Part shown: piece by piece, positions 32,401 to 44,983 of the stretch
How the letters are laid out: the number at the start of each line of letters is the position of its first letter
Numbering within the stretch: position 1 is the first letter of the stretch
DNA from: Macrothele yani
Taxonomy: Eukaryota; Arthropoda; Arachnida; Araneae; Macrothelidae
Direction: 5' to 3'
DNA: 64,000 bases
NCBI GenBank assembly: GCA_039090855.1
Contig: CM077034.1
Span: forward strand, 228,802,005-228,866,004
Program-made: the position numbers and the translations under genes
The notes under the pieces: model-generated
Told to the model about the DNA's origin: nothing
Database searches by the model: none
The model's input: only the letters and a program-made list of their open reading frames with translations

Positions 32401-35400
32401 ATATAAAGCGATAGACATCCTTGCCAGCTGTCAGAGCTGTTTTCGGCATGAGAATGACAAGTAATAACGATTTAAGCGATTTTCAACGCGGTGTCATAGT
32501 TGGCGCTCGTGAGATGGGCCATAGTATTTCGGAGGTGCAAAATACACAGCAACGTCACCTATGCACGTACTGCTGGGTTGCGTCCGCCAGTGCGTATATA
32601 AAGCGATAGACATCCTTGCCAGCTGTCAGAGCTGTTTTCGGCATGAGAATGACAAGTAATAACGATTTAAGCGATTTTCAACGCGGTGTCATAGTTGGCG
32701 CTCGTGAGATGGGCCATAGTATTTCGGAGGTGCAAAATACACAGCAACGTCACCTATGCACGTACTCGGTTGCGTCCGCCAGTGCGTATATAAAGCGATA
32801 GACATCCTTGCCAGCTGTCAGAGCTGTTTTCGGCATGAGAATGACAAGTAATAACGATTTAAGCGATTTTCAACGCGGTGTCATAGTTGGCGCTCGTGAG
32901 ATGGGCCATAGTATTTCGGAGGTGCAAAATACACAGCAACGTCACCTATGCACGTACTCGGTTGCGTCCGCCAGTGCGTATATAAAGCGATAGACATCCT
33001 TGCCAGCTGTCAGAGCTGTTTTCGGCATGAGAATGACAAGTAATAACGATTTAAGCGATTTTCAACGCGGTGTCATAGTTGGCGCTCGTGAGATGGGCCA
33101 TAGTATTTCGGAGGTGCAAAATACACAGCAACGTCACCTATGCACGTACTCGGTTGCGTCCGCCAGTGCGTATATAAAGCGATAGACATCCTTGCCAGCT
33201 GTCAGAGCTGTTTTCGGCATGAGAATGACAAGTAATAACGATTTAAGCGATTTTCAACGCGGTGTCATAGTTGGCGCTCGTGAGATGGGCCATAGTATTT
33301 CGGAGGTGCAAAATACACAGCAACGTCACCTATGCACGTACTCGGTTGCGTCCGCCAGTGCGTATATAAAGCGATAGACATCCTTGCCAGCTGTCAGAGC
33401 TGTTTTCGGCATGAGAATGACAAGTAATAACGATTTAAGCGATTTTCAACGCGGTGTCATAGTTGGCGCTCGTGAGATGGGCCATAGTATTTCGGAGGTG
33501 CAAAATACACAGCAACGTCACCTATGCACGTACTCGGTTGCGTCCCGCCAGTGCGTATATAAAGCGATAGACATCCTTGCCAGCTGTCAGAGCTGTTTTC
33601 GGCATGAGAATGACAAGTAATAACGATTTAAGCGATTTTCAACGCGGTGTCATAGTTGGCGCTCGTGAGATGGGCCATAGTATTTCGGAGGTGCAAAATA
33701 CACAGCAACGTCACCTATGCACGTACTCGGTTGCGTCCGCCAGCCGCCAGTGCGTATATAAAGCGATAGACATCCTTGCCAGCTGTCAGAGCTGTTTTCG
33801 GCATGAGAATGACAAGTAATAACGATTTAAGCGATTTTCAACGCGGTGTCATAGTTGGCGCTCGTGAGATGGGCCATAGTATTTCGGAGGTGCAAAATAC
33901 ACAGCAACGTCACCTATGCACGTACTCGGTTGCGTCCGCCAGTGCGTATATAAAGCGATAGACATCCTTGCCAGCTGTCAGAGCTGTTTTCGGCATGAGA
34001 ATGACAAGTAATAACGATTTAAGCGATTTTCAACGCGGTGTCATAGTTGGCGCTCGTGAGATGGGCCATAGTATTTCGGAGGTGCAAAATACACAGCAAC
34101 GTCACCTATGCACGTACTCGGTTGCGTCCGCCAGTGCGTATATAAAGCGATAGACATCCTTGCCAGCTGTCAGAGCTGTTTTCGGCATGAGAATGACAAG
34201 TAATAACGATTTAAGCGATTTTCAACGCGGTGTCATAGTTGGCGCTCGTGAGATGGGCCATAGTATTTCGGAGGTGCAAAATACACAGCAACGTCACCTA
34301 TGCACGTACTCGGTTGCGTCCGCCAGTGCGTATATAAAGCGATAGACATCCTTGCCAGCTGTCAGAGCTGTTTTCGGCATGAGAATGACAAGTAATAACG
34401 ATTTAAGCGATTTTCAACGCGGTGTCATAGTTGGCGCTCGTGAGATGGGCCATAGTATTTCGGAGGTGCAAAATACACAGCAACGTCACCTATGCACGTA
34501 CTGCTGCGTCCGCCAGTGCGTATATAAAGCGATAGACATCCTTGCCAGCTGTCAGAGCTGTTTTCGGCATGAGAATGACAAGTAATAACGATTTAAGCGA
34601 TTTTCAACGCGGTGTCATAGTTGGCGCTCGTGAGATGGGCCATAGTATTTCGGAGGTGCAAAATACACAGCAACGTCACCTATGCACGTACTCGGTTGCG
34701 TCCGCCAGTGCGTATATAAAGCGATAGACATCCTTGCCAGCTGTCAGAGCTGTTTTCGGCATGAGAATGACAAGTAATAACGATTTAAGCGATTTTCAAC
34801 GCGGTGTCATAGTTGGCGCTCGTGAGATGGGCCATAGTATTTCGGAGGTGCAAAATACACAGCAACGTCACCTATGCACGTACTCGGTTGCGTCCGCCAG
34901 TGCGTATATAAAGCGATAGACATCCTTGCCAGCTGTCAGAGCTGTTTTCGGCATGAGAATGACAAGTAATAACGATTTAAGCGATTTTCAACGCGGTGTC
35001 ATAGTTGGCGCTCGTGAGATGGGCCATAGTATTTCGGAGGTGCAAAATACACAGCAACGTCACCTATGCACGTACTCGGTTGCGTCCGCCAGTGCGTATA
35101 TAAAGCGATAGACATCCTTGCCAGCTGTCAGAGCTGTTTTCGGCATGAGAATGACAAGTAATAACGATTTAAGCGATTTTCAACGCGGTGTCATAGTTGG
35201 CGCTCGTGAGATGGGCCATAGTATTTCGGAGGTGCAAAATACACAGCAACGTCACCTATGCACGTACTCGGTTGCGTCCGCCAGTGCGTATATAAAGCGA
35301 TAGACATCCTTGCCAGCTGTCAGAGCTGTTTTCGGCATGAGAATGACAAGTAATAACGATTTAAGCGATTTTCAACGCGGTGTCATAGTTGGCGCTCGTG

Positions 35401-36575
35401 AGATGGGCCATAGTATTTCGGAGGTGCAAAATACACAGCAACGTCACCTATGCACGTACTCGGTTGCGTCCGCCAGTGCGTATATAAAGCGATAGACATC
35501 CTTGCCAGCTGTCAGAGCTGTTTTCGGCATGAGAATGACAAGTAATAACGATTTAAGCGATTTTCAACGCGGTGTCATAGTTGGCGCTCGTGAGATGGGC
35601 CATAGTATTTCGGAGGTGCAAAATACACAGCAACGTCACCTATGCACGTACTCGGTTGCGTCCGCCAGTGCGTATATAAAGCGATAGACATCCTTGCCAG
35701 CTGTCAGAGCTGTTTTCGGCATGAGAATGACAAGTAATAACGATTTAAGCGATTTTCAACGCGGTGTCATAGTTGGCGCTCGTGAGATGGGCCATAGTAT
35801 TTCGGAGGTGCAAAATACACAGCAACGTCACCTATGCACGTACTCGGTTGCGTCCGCCAGTGCGTATATAAAGCGATAGACATCCTTGCCAGCTGTCAGA
35901 GCTGTTTTCGGCATGAGAATGACAAGTAATAACGATTTAAGCGATTTTCAACGCGGTGTCATAGTTGGCGCTCGTGAGATGGGCCATAGTATTTCGGAGG
36001 TGCAAAATACACAGCAACGTCACCTATGCACGTACTCGGTTGCGTCCGCCAGTGCGTATATAAAGCGATAGACATCCTTGCCAGCTGTCAGAGCTGTTTT
36101 CGGCATGAGAATGACAAGTAATAACGATTTAAGCGATTTTCAACGCGGTGTCATAGTTGGCGCTCGTGAGATGGGCCATAGTATTTCGGAGGTGCAAAAT
36201 ACACAGCAACGTCACCTATGCACGTACTCGGTTGCGTCCGCCAGTGCGTATATAAAGCGATAGACATCCTTGCCAGCTGTCAGAGCTGTTTTCGGCATGA
36301 GAATGACAAGTAATAACGATTTAAGCGATTTTCAACGCGGTGTCATAGTTGGCGCTCGTGAGATGGGCCATAGTATTTCGGAGGTGCAAAATACACAGCA
36401 ACGTCACCTATGCACGTACTCGGTTGCGTCCGCCAGTGCGTATATAAAGCGATAGACATCCTTGCCAGCTGTCAGAGCTATTTTCGGCATGAGAATGACA
36501 AGTAATAACGATTTAAGCGATTTTCAACGCGGTGTCATAGTTGGCGCTCGTGAGATGGGCCATAGTATTTCGGAG
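29470..36575 (+). repeat. 192-bp array, 37 copies of a Tc1 promoter and transposase 5' end
   Basis: Each unit runs from just inside the left terminal repeat (GCAACGTCACCTATGC) through a TATA-like GCGTATATAAAGC, the start codon and codons 1 to about 33 of the transposase, ending GGAGGT. It then jumps back to GCAAAATACA(C/T)AGCAACG. Start codons recur every 192 bp; the last, at 36489, continues into the full gene. Most units are identical. Differences are a CCGCCAG duplication, a TGCTGGG variant and a few substitutions concentrated in the first six units. Each unit has its own 52-codon frame from ATG that ends in the next promoter. These are not independent genes by any evidence here. Confidence 0.95.
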
Positions 36576-37528
36576 GTAGAAACGAAATTCGGATTTTCAC
36601 GGACGACCATTGCAAGGGTGTACCGTACTACAAGAATTCCGGCAAAACCTCCAACCTACAATACCAGTGTGGCCGTAAAAAGACATTGGGCGAAGGTGAC
36701 CATCGTCGGCTGTCAAGAATCGTTTCATGCGACTCTCTCGCATGTATAATCGGAATTCAATGCTGGAGCCTCAACAAGCATCAGCGTCCGGACTGTGCAA
36801 CGTACCCTTCAAGATATGGGCTTTGGGAGCCGACGCCCAACTCGAGTCCCCTTGATGAATGCACGACACAGAGCTATGCGCCTCGCTTGGGCATGGCAAC
36901 ACAACCACTGGACACTTGATGACTGGAAACAAGTAGCCTGGTCTGACGAGTCGCGTTTCCAACTGTATCGGGCAGATGGAAGGATTCGTTTGTGGCGCAA
37001 ACCCCATGAAGCCATTGATCCCGCCTGTCAACAGGAAATTGTACCGGCTGGTGGTGAGTGGGGTCGGTAAAGATATGGGGTGTGTTTAGCTGGACTTCAC
37101 GGGGAACCCTGGTACGTCTACAAACGTCTGTGACTGGACAACGCTATGTGTGCTTCCTTTCTGACGAGGTACACCCTTTCATGTCCTGCATTCATGCTGA
37201 TAAGTTGGGCCTGTTGCAACAGAACAATGCACCTCCTCACAAGTGTCGAGACACCACATTAAGGTTAGAGGAGCATTCGTCTGAGTTTGGGGTGTTGCCG
37301 TTCCCACCCAAATCCCCAGATCTGAACGTGATAGAACGCATTTGGGATGCCATACAACGCGCTATTGAACACAGGAATTAGAGACCACACAATACACCCA
37401 AATTGTGGAAAGCTGTGCAGGAAGTATGGTGTGCATTGCCTACGGCATATTTCCAGAAGCTAGTGCAGTCCACGCCCCATCGTATTTCTGCAGTCCTGCG
37501 CTCCCGTGAGGAACCTACCAAGTACTAG
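36489..37528 (+). pseudogene. Tc1 transposase pseudogene (second catalytic Asp to Asn)
   Basis: Starts MRMTSNNDLSDFQRGVIVG with a helix-turn-helix region SISEVETKFGFSRTTIARV. The chain shifts frame near 36690 and 36750 (VRTVQRTLQDMGFGSRRP). It continues with QVAWSDESRFQLYRADGRI (first Asp). After a stop near 37069 it gives SVTGQRYVCFL and LLQQNNAPPHKCRDT, where QQDN has become QQNN, so the second Asp is lost. KSPDLNVIERIWDAI keeps the Glu. The C-terminus resumes after a stop at 37379 and ends near REEPTKY. It is fed by 37 upstream copies of its own core promoter (see the array entry). Confidence 0.92.
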
Positions 37529-37562
37529 ACTGGTGCACCAGTTTTTCTGGCACTTCAGTGTA

Positions 37563-37985
37563 TACTCGCACATAAGCCAAAAGTTTTTGGAAGAAATTCT
37601 GCTTTAAAAAAAAAGTGTGTGTGCGTAGGGGTGGGGGGCTGCTGCTTGTACATGGCAGTACAACATAAGGCTGGACCTTTGAAGTGTTATTTCCCTGTGG
37701 CACACACACTATTTTTTTAAAGCAGAATTTCTTGTTCACATTTCAGACTGCAGCTTTCCATGTGTCACTAATTGACAGTTTCCTGGCCTACCAGATATAT
37801 CCTCACCTGTGCTCCCCACCTGGAGGTGGTGGAGCTGACATAGCTATGGATAATAACTGTTACTTATGGTTATTCTTCTGTCAAGACATCTTTAAGAAAT
37901 GGCATTCCTTCCATCAGCCAATGGCATGCATGCAATCCAAAAGTAGACATTGATTTCACAGCAAAGAAAGAAGCAAATTACAATT
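37563..37985. other. Spacer with a small imperfect hairpin
   Basis: Inverted arms of about 32 bp, AGAAATTCTGCTTTAAAAAA at 37592 and its complement ending near 37732, both followed inward by GTGTGTGTGC/GCACACACAC, enclose about 75 bp. It could be a small foldback or MITE. The rest, up to the 196-bp satellite, shows nothing recognisable. Confidence 0.5.
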
Positions 37986-39157
37986 ACAGAGATTTTTCAC
38001 ACTTGATTCTAGATATTTTACTTGTGTTCATTAAAATGAATAATACAAAAGGAGAATGCCCAGAGAGCAAGCATTGGCCTTAATGCATGAAATGGCCTTA
38101 ATGCATGATTTGGCCTTAATGCATGATTTAGCCTTAATGCATGATTTTGGCCTTAATGCCTTAATGCATCATTGGCCTTAATGCATGATTTTAGCCTTAA
38201 TGCATGATTGGCCTTAATGCCTTAATGCATCATTGGCCTTAATGCATGATATTTCACACTCGCTTCTAGATATTTTACTTGTGTTCTTAAAATGAATAAT
38301 ACAAAAGGAGAACGCTCAGAGAGCAAGCATTGTCCTTAATGCATGAAATGGTCTTAATGCCTTAATGCATGATTTGGCCTTAATGCCTTAATGCATGATT
38401 TGGCCTTAATGCATGATTTTTCACACTCGATTCTAGATATTTTACTTGTGTTCTTAAAATGAATAATACAAAAGGAGAACGCCCAGAGAGCAAGCATTGT
38501 CCTTAATGCATGAAATGGCCTTAATGCATGATTTAGCCTTAATGCATGATTGGCCTTAATGCATGATTTTGGCCTTAATGCATGATTTAGCCTTAATGCA
38601 TGATTGGCCTTAATGCATGATTTTGGCCTTAATGCCTTAATGCATCATTGGCCTTAATGTCCTTAATGCATCATTGGCCTTAATGCATGATATTTCACAC
38701 TCGCTTCTAGATATTTTACTTGTGTTCATTAAAATGAATAATACAAAAGGAGAACGCTCAGAGAGCAAGCATTGTCCTTAATGCATGAAATGGTCTTAAT
38801 GCATGATTTGGCCTTAATGCCTTAATGCATCATTTGGCCTTAATGCATGATTTTTCACACTCAATTCTAGATATTTTACTTGTGTTCATTAAAATGAATA
38901 ATACAAAAGGAGAACGCCCAGAGAGCAAGCATTGTCCTTAATGCATGAAATGGCCTTAATGCATGATTTGGCCTTAATGCATGATTTTTCACACTCGATT
39001 CTAGATATTTGACTTGTGTTCATTAAAATGAATAATACAAAAGGAGAACGCCCAGAGAGCAAGCATTGTCCTTAATGCATGATTTTGGCCGTAATGCATG
39101 ATTTTGGCCTTAATGCATGATTTGGCCTTAATGCATGATTTTTCACACTCTATTCTA

Positions 39158-40781
39158 TACTCGGGGCAAAGCTATCCTGGCAATGGGGCCAAAGCTACGG
39201 TGACCTTTTCACTCCCAGTATTACTCCGCACTAATGGTGTGTAATTAACCTTCACTCGGAAAACTTCTCCCACAAGCCCTCAGGGCTGGCTGTCTGTCAC
39301 CGTGATCCCTTACCAAACCCCTCTATTTTAACCCCCTCCCCACCGCCGCGCGCTTTGCAGACCGGTAGACAAGCAGTTTATTTCTCTCTCTCTTATCTTT
39401 TTTTTTTTTTTTTGGAGATGTTACAGAACGTGTAACGTTTCTTTCTTTCTTACTTTTAAAATGAAATTATCTTTGCTAAACACGGGAAGCAGTCTTAAGT
39501 GGCCTAATTTTGTTTTCACATATTTTTCCATTTTTTTTTATATATTTCATATATTTATACTTATTGCTTGAAGATTACCAACTGCGGGATTTAATTAAAA
39601 GTAATTTTACCATGTCATCAGTTATGCGTAAAATTTCGTTCTTTCAAAAATTTTGCCTTGATTAGATTTTTTTTATAACAGACATCCGTTAAATGTGTAT
39701 GCATTTTTAACTACCCCGTGTTGCCATAAGTACTGGACAAGAGCCCGTCTCTGTGGTAAATGATATTTTAGGGTTCACTGTAAACTGCCACACATCTTTC
39801 AGCAACTTGGAAAATTGCCACACATTGGAAAATTGCCACATGTTTTTCATTGATGGGCCGGGCACAAATTGCTGTTCCTCCGAGGAACACTTTGAATGTG
39901 TGGCAGTTTTCCAAGTTTCCGAATTATGTGTGGCTGGGGAAAGAACTCTTTCATTTGTCTGAATTTTCATGCCGGTTCATGCGCGTTTAAGGCAACTGCG
40001 CACAAAAGTTCAAAAGGAAAAGATGGCCGTTTCTTGGCCTATATTGAGAACTGAATTGGGAACTCCAAACTAATTTCGAGAAAACGTTCTATGTAAGCCA
40101 AGCGAGAATTGTATTTTAATTTGAAGAAATAAATTGCCAATGGATCTGAGGTACTTCAGTACTAAATTCAACCTTCATTCTCGCAATGGTGCGACTTGAA
40201 ACGCCAGTGAGTTCTGCCGTAAGAACTGTTAATTCATTTGATTTATTCGGCGAATGTTTTTCCATCAATTTAGTGAAAACATTCATAACGATCACCTTAG
40301 CAGAGCTTCGTAGTGATTTCCCACGTTTATGCGGCTGAAATACACTCGAGTGACCGGCAGATGCCATTCGAAAAAACCGAAAAGACAGAAGAGTGTTTTA
40401 AAACAACAATCAAGAAGGAGAAACGCGAAATGCCCTCGGAAACACTTTTTTTGCCCTCATCCTTCCACTAATGACACCCCCCCCCACAGCAATAAATATC
40501 CCCTGGGTTGACAGCTTAACTCTGACCCAAACAAGAATGCTGTGACAGAGAACCATCAGTGACGTCACCAAAGCACGAATATCTGTATTTTTTAGAAATG
40601 CCGCTGAAACTGAGATCTGAATTTTTTAAATGCACACACACACAACGTATTGAACATCTGTGTCATTTCTAAGTGCCAGTTGAAGCTGGAGTACGAGCTT
40701 TTAGACCGGAACTATTTTATGCAGTGGAAGTATACACTCTGTAGCCTTCCTTCCAATGACAGGTTAAGTTTGCCCCGAGTA
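39158..40781 (-). mobile_element. TA-flanked DNA transposon inserted in the satellite
   Basis: Ends TACTCGGGGCAAAGCTATCC and, inverted, TACTCGGGGCAAACTTAACC, about 30 bp imperfect. TA at 39156-39157 and 40782-40783 restores the satellite motif TTCTAGATATT when one copy is removed. 1,624 bp. It has one short minus-strand frame with helix-turn-helix character and an internal set of direct and inverted TTGGAAAATTGCCACAC motifs at 39790-39930. Superfamily (Tc1, pogo or other IS630-like) is not certain. Confidence 0.82.
40116..40367 (-). pseudogene. Probable transposase N-terminal fragment with a helix-turn-helix
   Basis: 83 codons from the ATG at 40367: MASAGHSSVFQPHKRGKSLR, then SSAKVIVMNVFTKLMEK and ELTVLTAELTGVSSRTIARM. 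The layout (basic start, a helix, then a L-T-x-x-TGVSxRTIxRxK recognition helix) resembles the N-terminal DNA-binding region of IS630-type transposases found in arthropod repeats. No catalytic domain was found downstream, so this copy is a deleted derivative. The function call is inference. Confidence 0.5.
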
Positions 40782-43700
40782 TAGATATTTTACTTGTGTT
40801 CATTAAAATGAATAATACAAAAGGAGAACACCCAGAGAGCAAGCATTGGCCTTAATGCATGAAATGGCCTTAATGCATGAAATGGCCTTAATGCACGATT
40901 TTTCACACTCGATTCTAGATATTTTACTTGTGTTCATTAAAATGAATAATACAAAAGGAGAACACCCAGAGAGCAAGCATTGGCCTTAATGCATGAAATG
41001 GCCTTAATGCATGATTTTTCACACTCGATTCTAGATATTTTACTTGTGTTCATTAAAATGAATAATACAAAAGGAGAACGCCCAGAGAGCAAGCATTGGC
41101 CTTAATGCATGAAATGGCCTTAATGCACGATTTTTCACACTCGATTCTAGATATTTTACTTGTGTTCATTAAAATGAATAATACAAAAGGAGAATGCCCA
41201 GAGAGCAAGCATTGGCCTTAATGCATGAAATGGCCTTAATGCATGATTTGGCCTTAATGCAGGATTTAACCTTAATGGCCTTAATGCATCATTGGCCTTA
41301 ATGCATGATTTGGCCTTAATGCACGATTTTTCACACTCGATTCTAGATATTTTACTTGTGTTCATTAAAATGAATAATACAAAAGGAGAACGCCCAGAGA
41401 GCAAGCATTGGCCTTAATGCATGAAATGGCCTTAATGCATGATTTGGCCTTAATGCAGGATTTAACCTTAATGGCCTTAATGCATCATTGGCCTTAATGC
41501 ATGATTTGGCCTTAATGCATGATTTTTCACACTCGATTCTAGATATTTTACTTGTGTTCATTAAAATGAATAATACAAAAGGAGAACGCCCAGAGAGCAA
41601 GCATTGTCCTTAATGCATGAAATGGCCTTTATGCAGGATTTAACCTTAATGCAGGATTTTGGCCTTAATGCCTTAATGCATCATTGGCCTTAATGCATGA
41701 TTTGGCCTTAATGCATGATTTTTCACACTCGATTCTAGATATTTTACTTGTGTTCATTAAAATGAATAATACAAAAGGAGAACGCCCAGAGAGCAAGCAT
41801 TGTCCTTAATGCATGAAATGGCCTTAATGCAGGATTTAACCTTAATGCAGGATTTTGGCCTTAATGCCTTAATGCATCATTGGCCTTAATGCATGATTTG
41901 GCCTTAATGCATGATTTTTCACACTCGATTCTAGATATTTTACTTGTGTTCATTAAAATGAATAATACGAAAGGAGAACGCCCAGAGAGCAAGCATTGGC
42001 CTTAATGCATGAAATGGCCTTAATGCACGATTTTTCACACTCGATTCTAGATATTTTACTTGTGTTCATTAAAATGAATAATACAAAAGGAGAACGCCCA
42101 GAGAGCAAGCATTGGCCTTAATGCATGAAATGGCCTTAATGCATGATTTGGCCTTAATGCAGGATTTAACCTTAATGGCCTTAATGCATCATTGGCCTTA
42201 ATGCATGATTTGGCCTTAATGCATGATTTTTCACACTCGATTCTAGATATTTTACTTGTGTTCATTAAAATGAATAATACAAAAGGAGAACGCCCAGAGA
42301 GCAAGCATTGGCCTTAATGCATGAAATGGCCTTAATGCATGATTTGGCCTTAATGCAGGATTTAACCTTAATGGCCTTAATGCATCATTGGCCTTAATGC
42401 ATGATTTGGCCTTAATGCATGATTTTTCACACTCGATTCTAGATATTTTACTTGTGTTCATTAAAATGAATAATACAAAAGGAGAACGCCCAGAGAGCAA
42501 GCATTGGCCTTAATGCATGAAATGGCCTTAATGCATGATTTGGCCTTAATGCAGGATTTAACCTTAATGGCCTTAATGCATGATTTGGCCTTAATGCATG
42601 ATTTTTCACACTCGATTCTAGATATTTTACTTGTGTTCATTAAAATGAATAATACAAAAGGAGAACGCCCAGAGAGCAAGCATTGTCCTTAATGCATGAA
42701 ATGGCCTTAATGCAGGATTTAACCTTAATGCAGGATTTTGGCCTTAATGCCTTAATGCATCATTGGCCTTAATGCATGATTTGGCCTTAATGCATGATTT
42801 TTCACACTCGATTCTAGATATTTTACTTGTGTTCATTAAAATGAATAATACAAAAGGAGAACGCCCAGAGAGCAAGCATTGGCCTTAATGCATGAAATGG
42901 CCTTAATGCATGATTTGGCCTTAATGCAGGATTTAACCTTAATGGCCTTAATGCATCATTGGCCTTAATGCATGATTTGGCCTTAATGCATGATTTTTCA
43001 CACTCGATTCTAGATATTTTACTTGTGTTCATTAAAATGAATAATACAAAAGGAGAACGCCCAGAGAGCAAGCATTGTCCTTAATGCATGAAATGGCCTT
43101 AATGCAGGATTTAACCTTAATGCAGGATTTTGGCCTTAATGCATCATTGGCCTTAATGCATGATTTGGCCTTAATGCATGATTTTTCACACTCGATTCTA
43201 GATATTTTACTTGTGTTCATTAAAATGAATAATACAAAAGGAGAACGCCCAGAGAGCAAGCATTGTCCTTAATGCATGAAATGGCCTTAATGCAGGATTT
43301 AACCTTAATGCAGGATTTTGGCCTTAATGCCTTAATGCATCATTGGCCTTAATGCATGATTTGGCCTTAATGCATGATTTTTCACACTCGATTCTAGATA
43401 TTTTACTTGTGTTCATTAAAATGAATAATACAAAAGGAGAACGCCCAGAGAGCAAGCATTGGCCTTAATGCATGAAATGGCCTTAATGCATGATTTGGCC
43501 TTAATGCAGGATTTAACCTTAATGGCCTTAATGCATCATTGGCCTTAATGCATGATTTGGCCTTAATGCATGATTTTTCACACTCGATTCTAGATATTTT
43601 ACTTGTGTTCATTAAAATGAATAATACAAAAGGAGAACGCCCAGAGAGCAAGCATTGGCCTTAATGCATGAAATGGCCTTAATGCATGATTTGGCCTTAA

Positions 43701-44983
43701 TGCAGGATTTAACCTTAATGGCCTTAATGCATCATTGGCCTTAATGCATGATTTGGCCTTAATGCATGATTTTTCACACTCGATTCTAGATATTTTACTT
43801 GTGTTCATTAAAATGAATAATACAAAAGGAGAACGCCCAGAGAGCAAGCATTGGCCTTAATGCATGAAATGGCCTTAATGCATGATTTGGCCTTAATGCA
43901 GGATTTAACCTTAATGGCCTTAATGCATCATTGGCCTTAATGCATGATTTGGCCTTAATGCATGATTTTTCACACTCGATTCTAGATATTTTACTTGTGT
44001 TCATTAAAATGAATAATACAAAAGGAGAACACCCAGAGAGCAAGCATTGGCCTTAATGCATGAAATGGCCTTAATGCATGATTTTTCACACTCGATTCTA
44101 GATATTTTACTTGTGTTCATTAAAATGAATAATACAAAAGGAGAACGCCCAGAGAGCAAGCATTGGCCTTAATGCATGAAATGGCCTTAATGTAGGATTT
44201 AACCTTAATGCAGGATTTTGGCCTTAATGCCTTAATGCATCATTGGCCTTAATGCATGATTTGGCCTTAATGCATGATTTTTCACACTCGATTCTAGATA
44301 TTTTACTTGTGTTCATTAAAATGAATAATACAAAAGGAGAACGCCCAGAGAGTCCTTAATGCATGAAATGGCCTTAATGCAGGATTTAACCTTAATGCAG
44401 GATTTTGGCCTTAATGCCTTAATGCATCATTGGCCTTAATGCATGATTTTTCACACTCGATTCTAGATATTTTACTTGTGTTCATTAAAATGAATAATAC
44501 AAAAGGAGAACGCCCAGAGAGCAAGCATTGGCCTTAATGCATGAAATGGCCTTAATGCATGATTTGGCCTTAATGCAGGATTTAACCTTAATGGCCTTAA
44601 TGCATCATTGGCCTTAATGCATGATTTGGCCTTAATGCATGATTTTTCACACTCGATTCTAGATATTTTACTTGTGTACATTAAAATGAATAATACAAAA
44701 GGAGAACGCCCAGAGAGCAAGCATTGGCCTTAATGCATGAAATGGCCTTAATGCATGAGTTAGCCTTAATGCATTATTGGCCTTAATGCATGATTTTTCA
44801 CACTCAATTCTAGATATTTTACTTGTATTCATTAAATGAATAATAAAATGAATAATACATGCACACATACTATATTAACAAAAGTCACTGGACGCCTAAA
44901 AGAGAAACACAACATAGCATTTATTGACATACATTACTACGGTGTCGGTCCACCTTTGGCCTTTATATGCATGCACTGACCCT

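Larger units (their letters stand above)
26686..37560 (+). mobile_element. Tc1-like transposon expanded to 10.9 kb
   Basis: Inverted ends CACTGAAGTGCCAGAAAAAC and the reverse complement of GTTTTTCTGGCACTTCAGTG, flanked by TA at 26684-26685 and 37561-37562. Between them lie a nested Tc1 (26735-29467) in the left subterminal region, 37 tandem copies of its own promoter and 5' coding region, and finally the rest of the transposase. Without nested DNA and extra units the element would be about 1.3-1.4 kb, a standard Tc1. Confidence 0.9.
37986..44860. repeat. Composite satellite, 196-bp unit, about 30 copies
   Basis: Each unit has a constant module of about 95 bp (TTCACACTCGATTCTAGATA, ACTTGTGTTCATTAAAATGA, AATACAAAAGGAGAACGCCC) and a variable number of an 18-20 bp sub-repeat (GGCCTTAATGCATGATTT and variants). 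The common length is 196 bp; others are about 115, 160 or 250 bp according to sub-repeat number. A transposon at 39158-40781 splits it into 37986-39157 and 40782-44860. The long frames on the minus strand are shadows. Confidence 0.93.

Noticed and set aside
29726..36455. Dozens of near-identical 61-codon open frames as a gene family
   Set aside because: They begin at non-ATG codons, are copies of a 192-bp tandem unit and encode only the first third of a Tc1 DNA-binding domain followed by promoter sequence. They are repeat shadows.
39707..39970. 87-codon minus-strand frame in the TACTCGGGGCAAA element
   Set aside because: It covers the cluster of repeated TTGGAAAATTGCCACAC motifs, so the repeated WQFS residues reflect DNA repeats rather than a protein.
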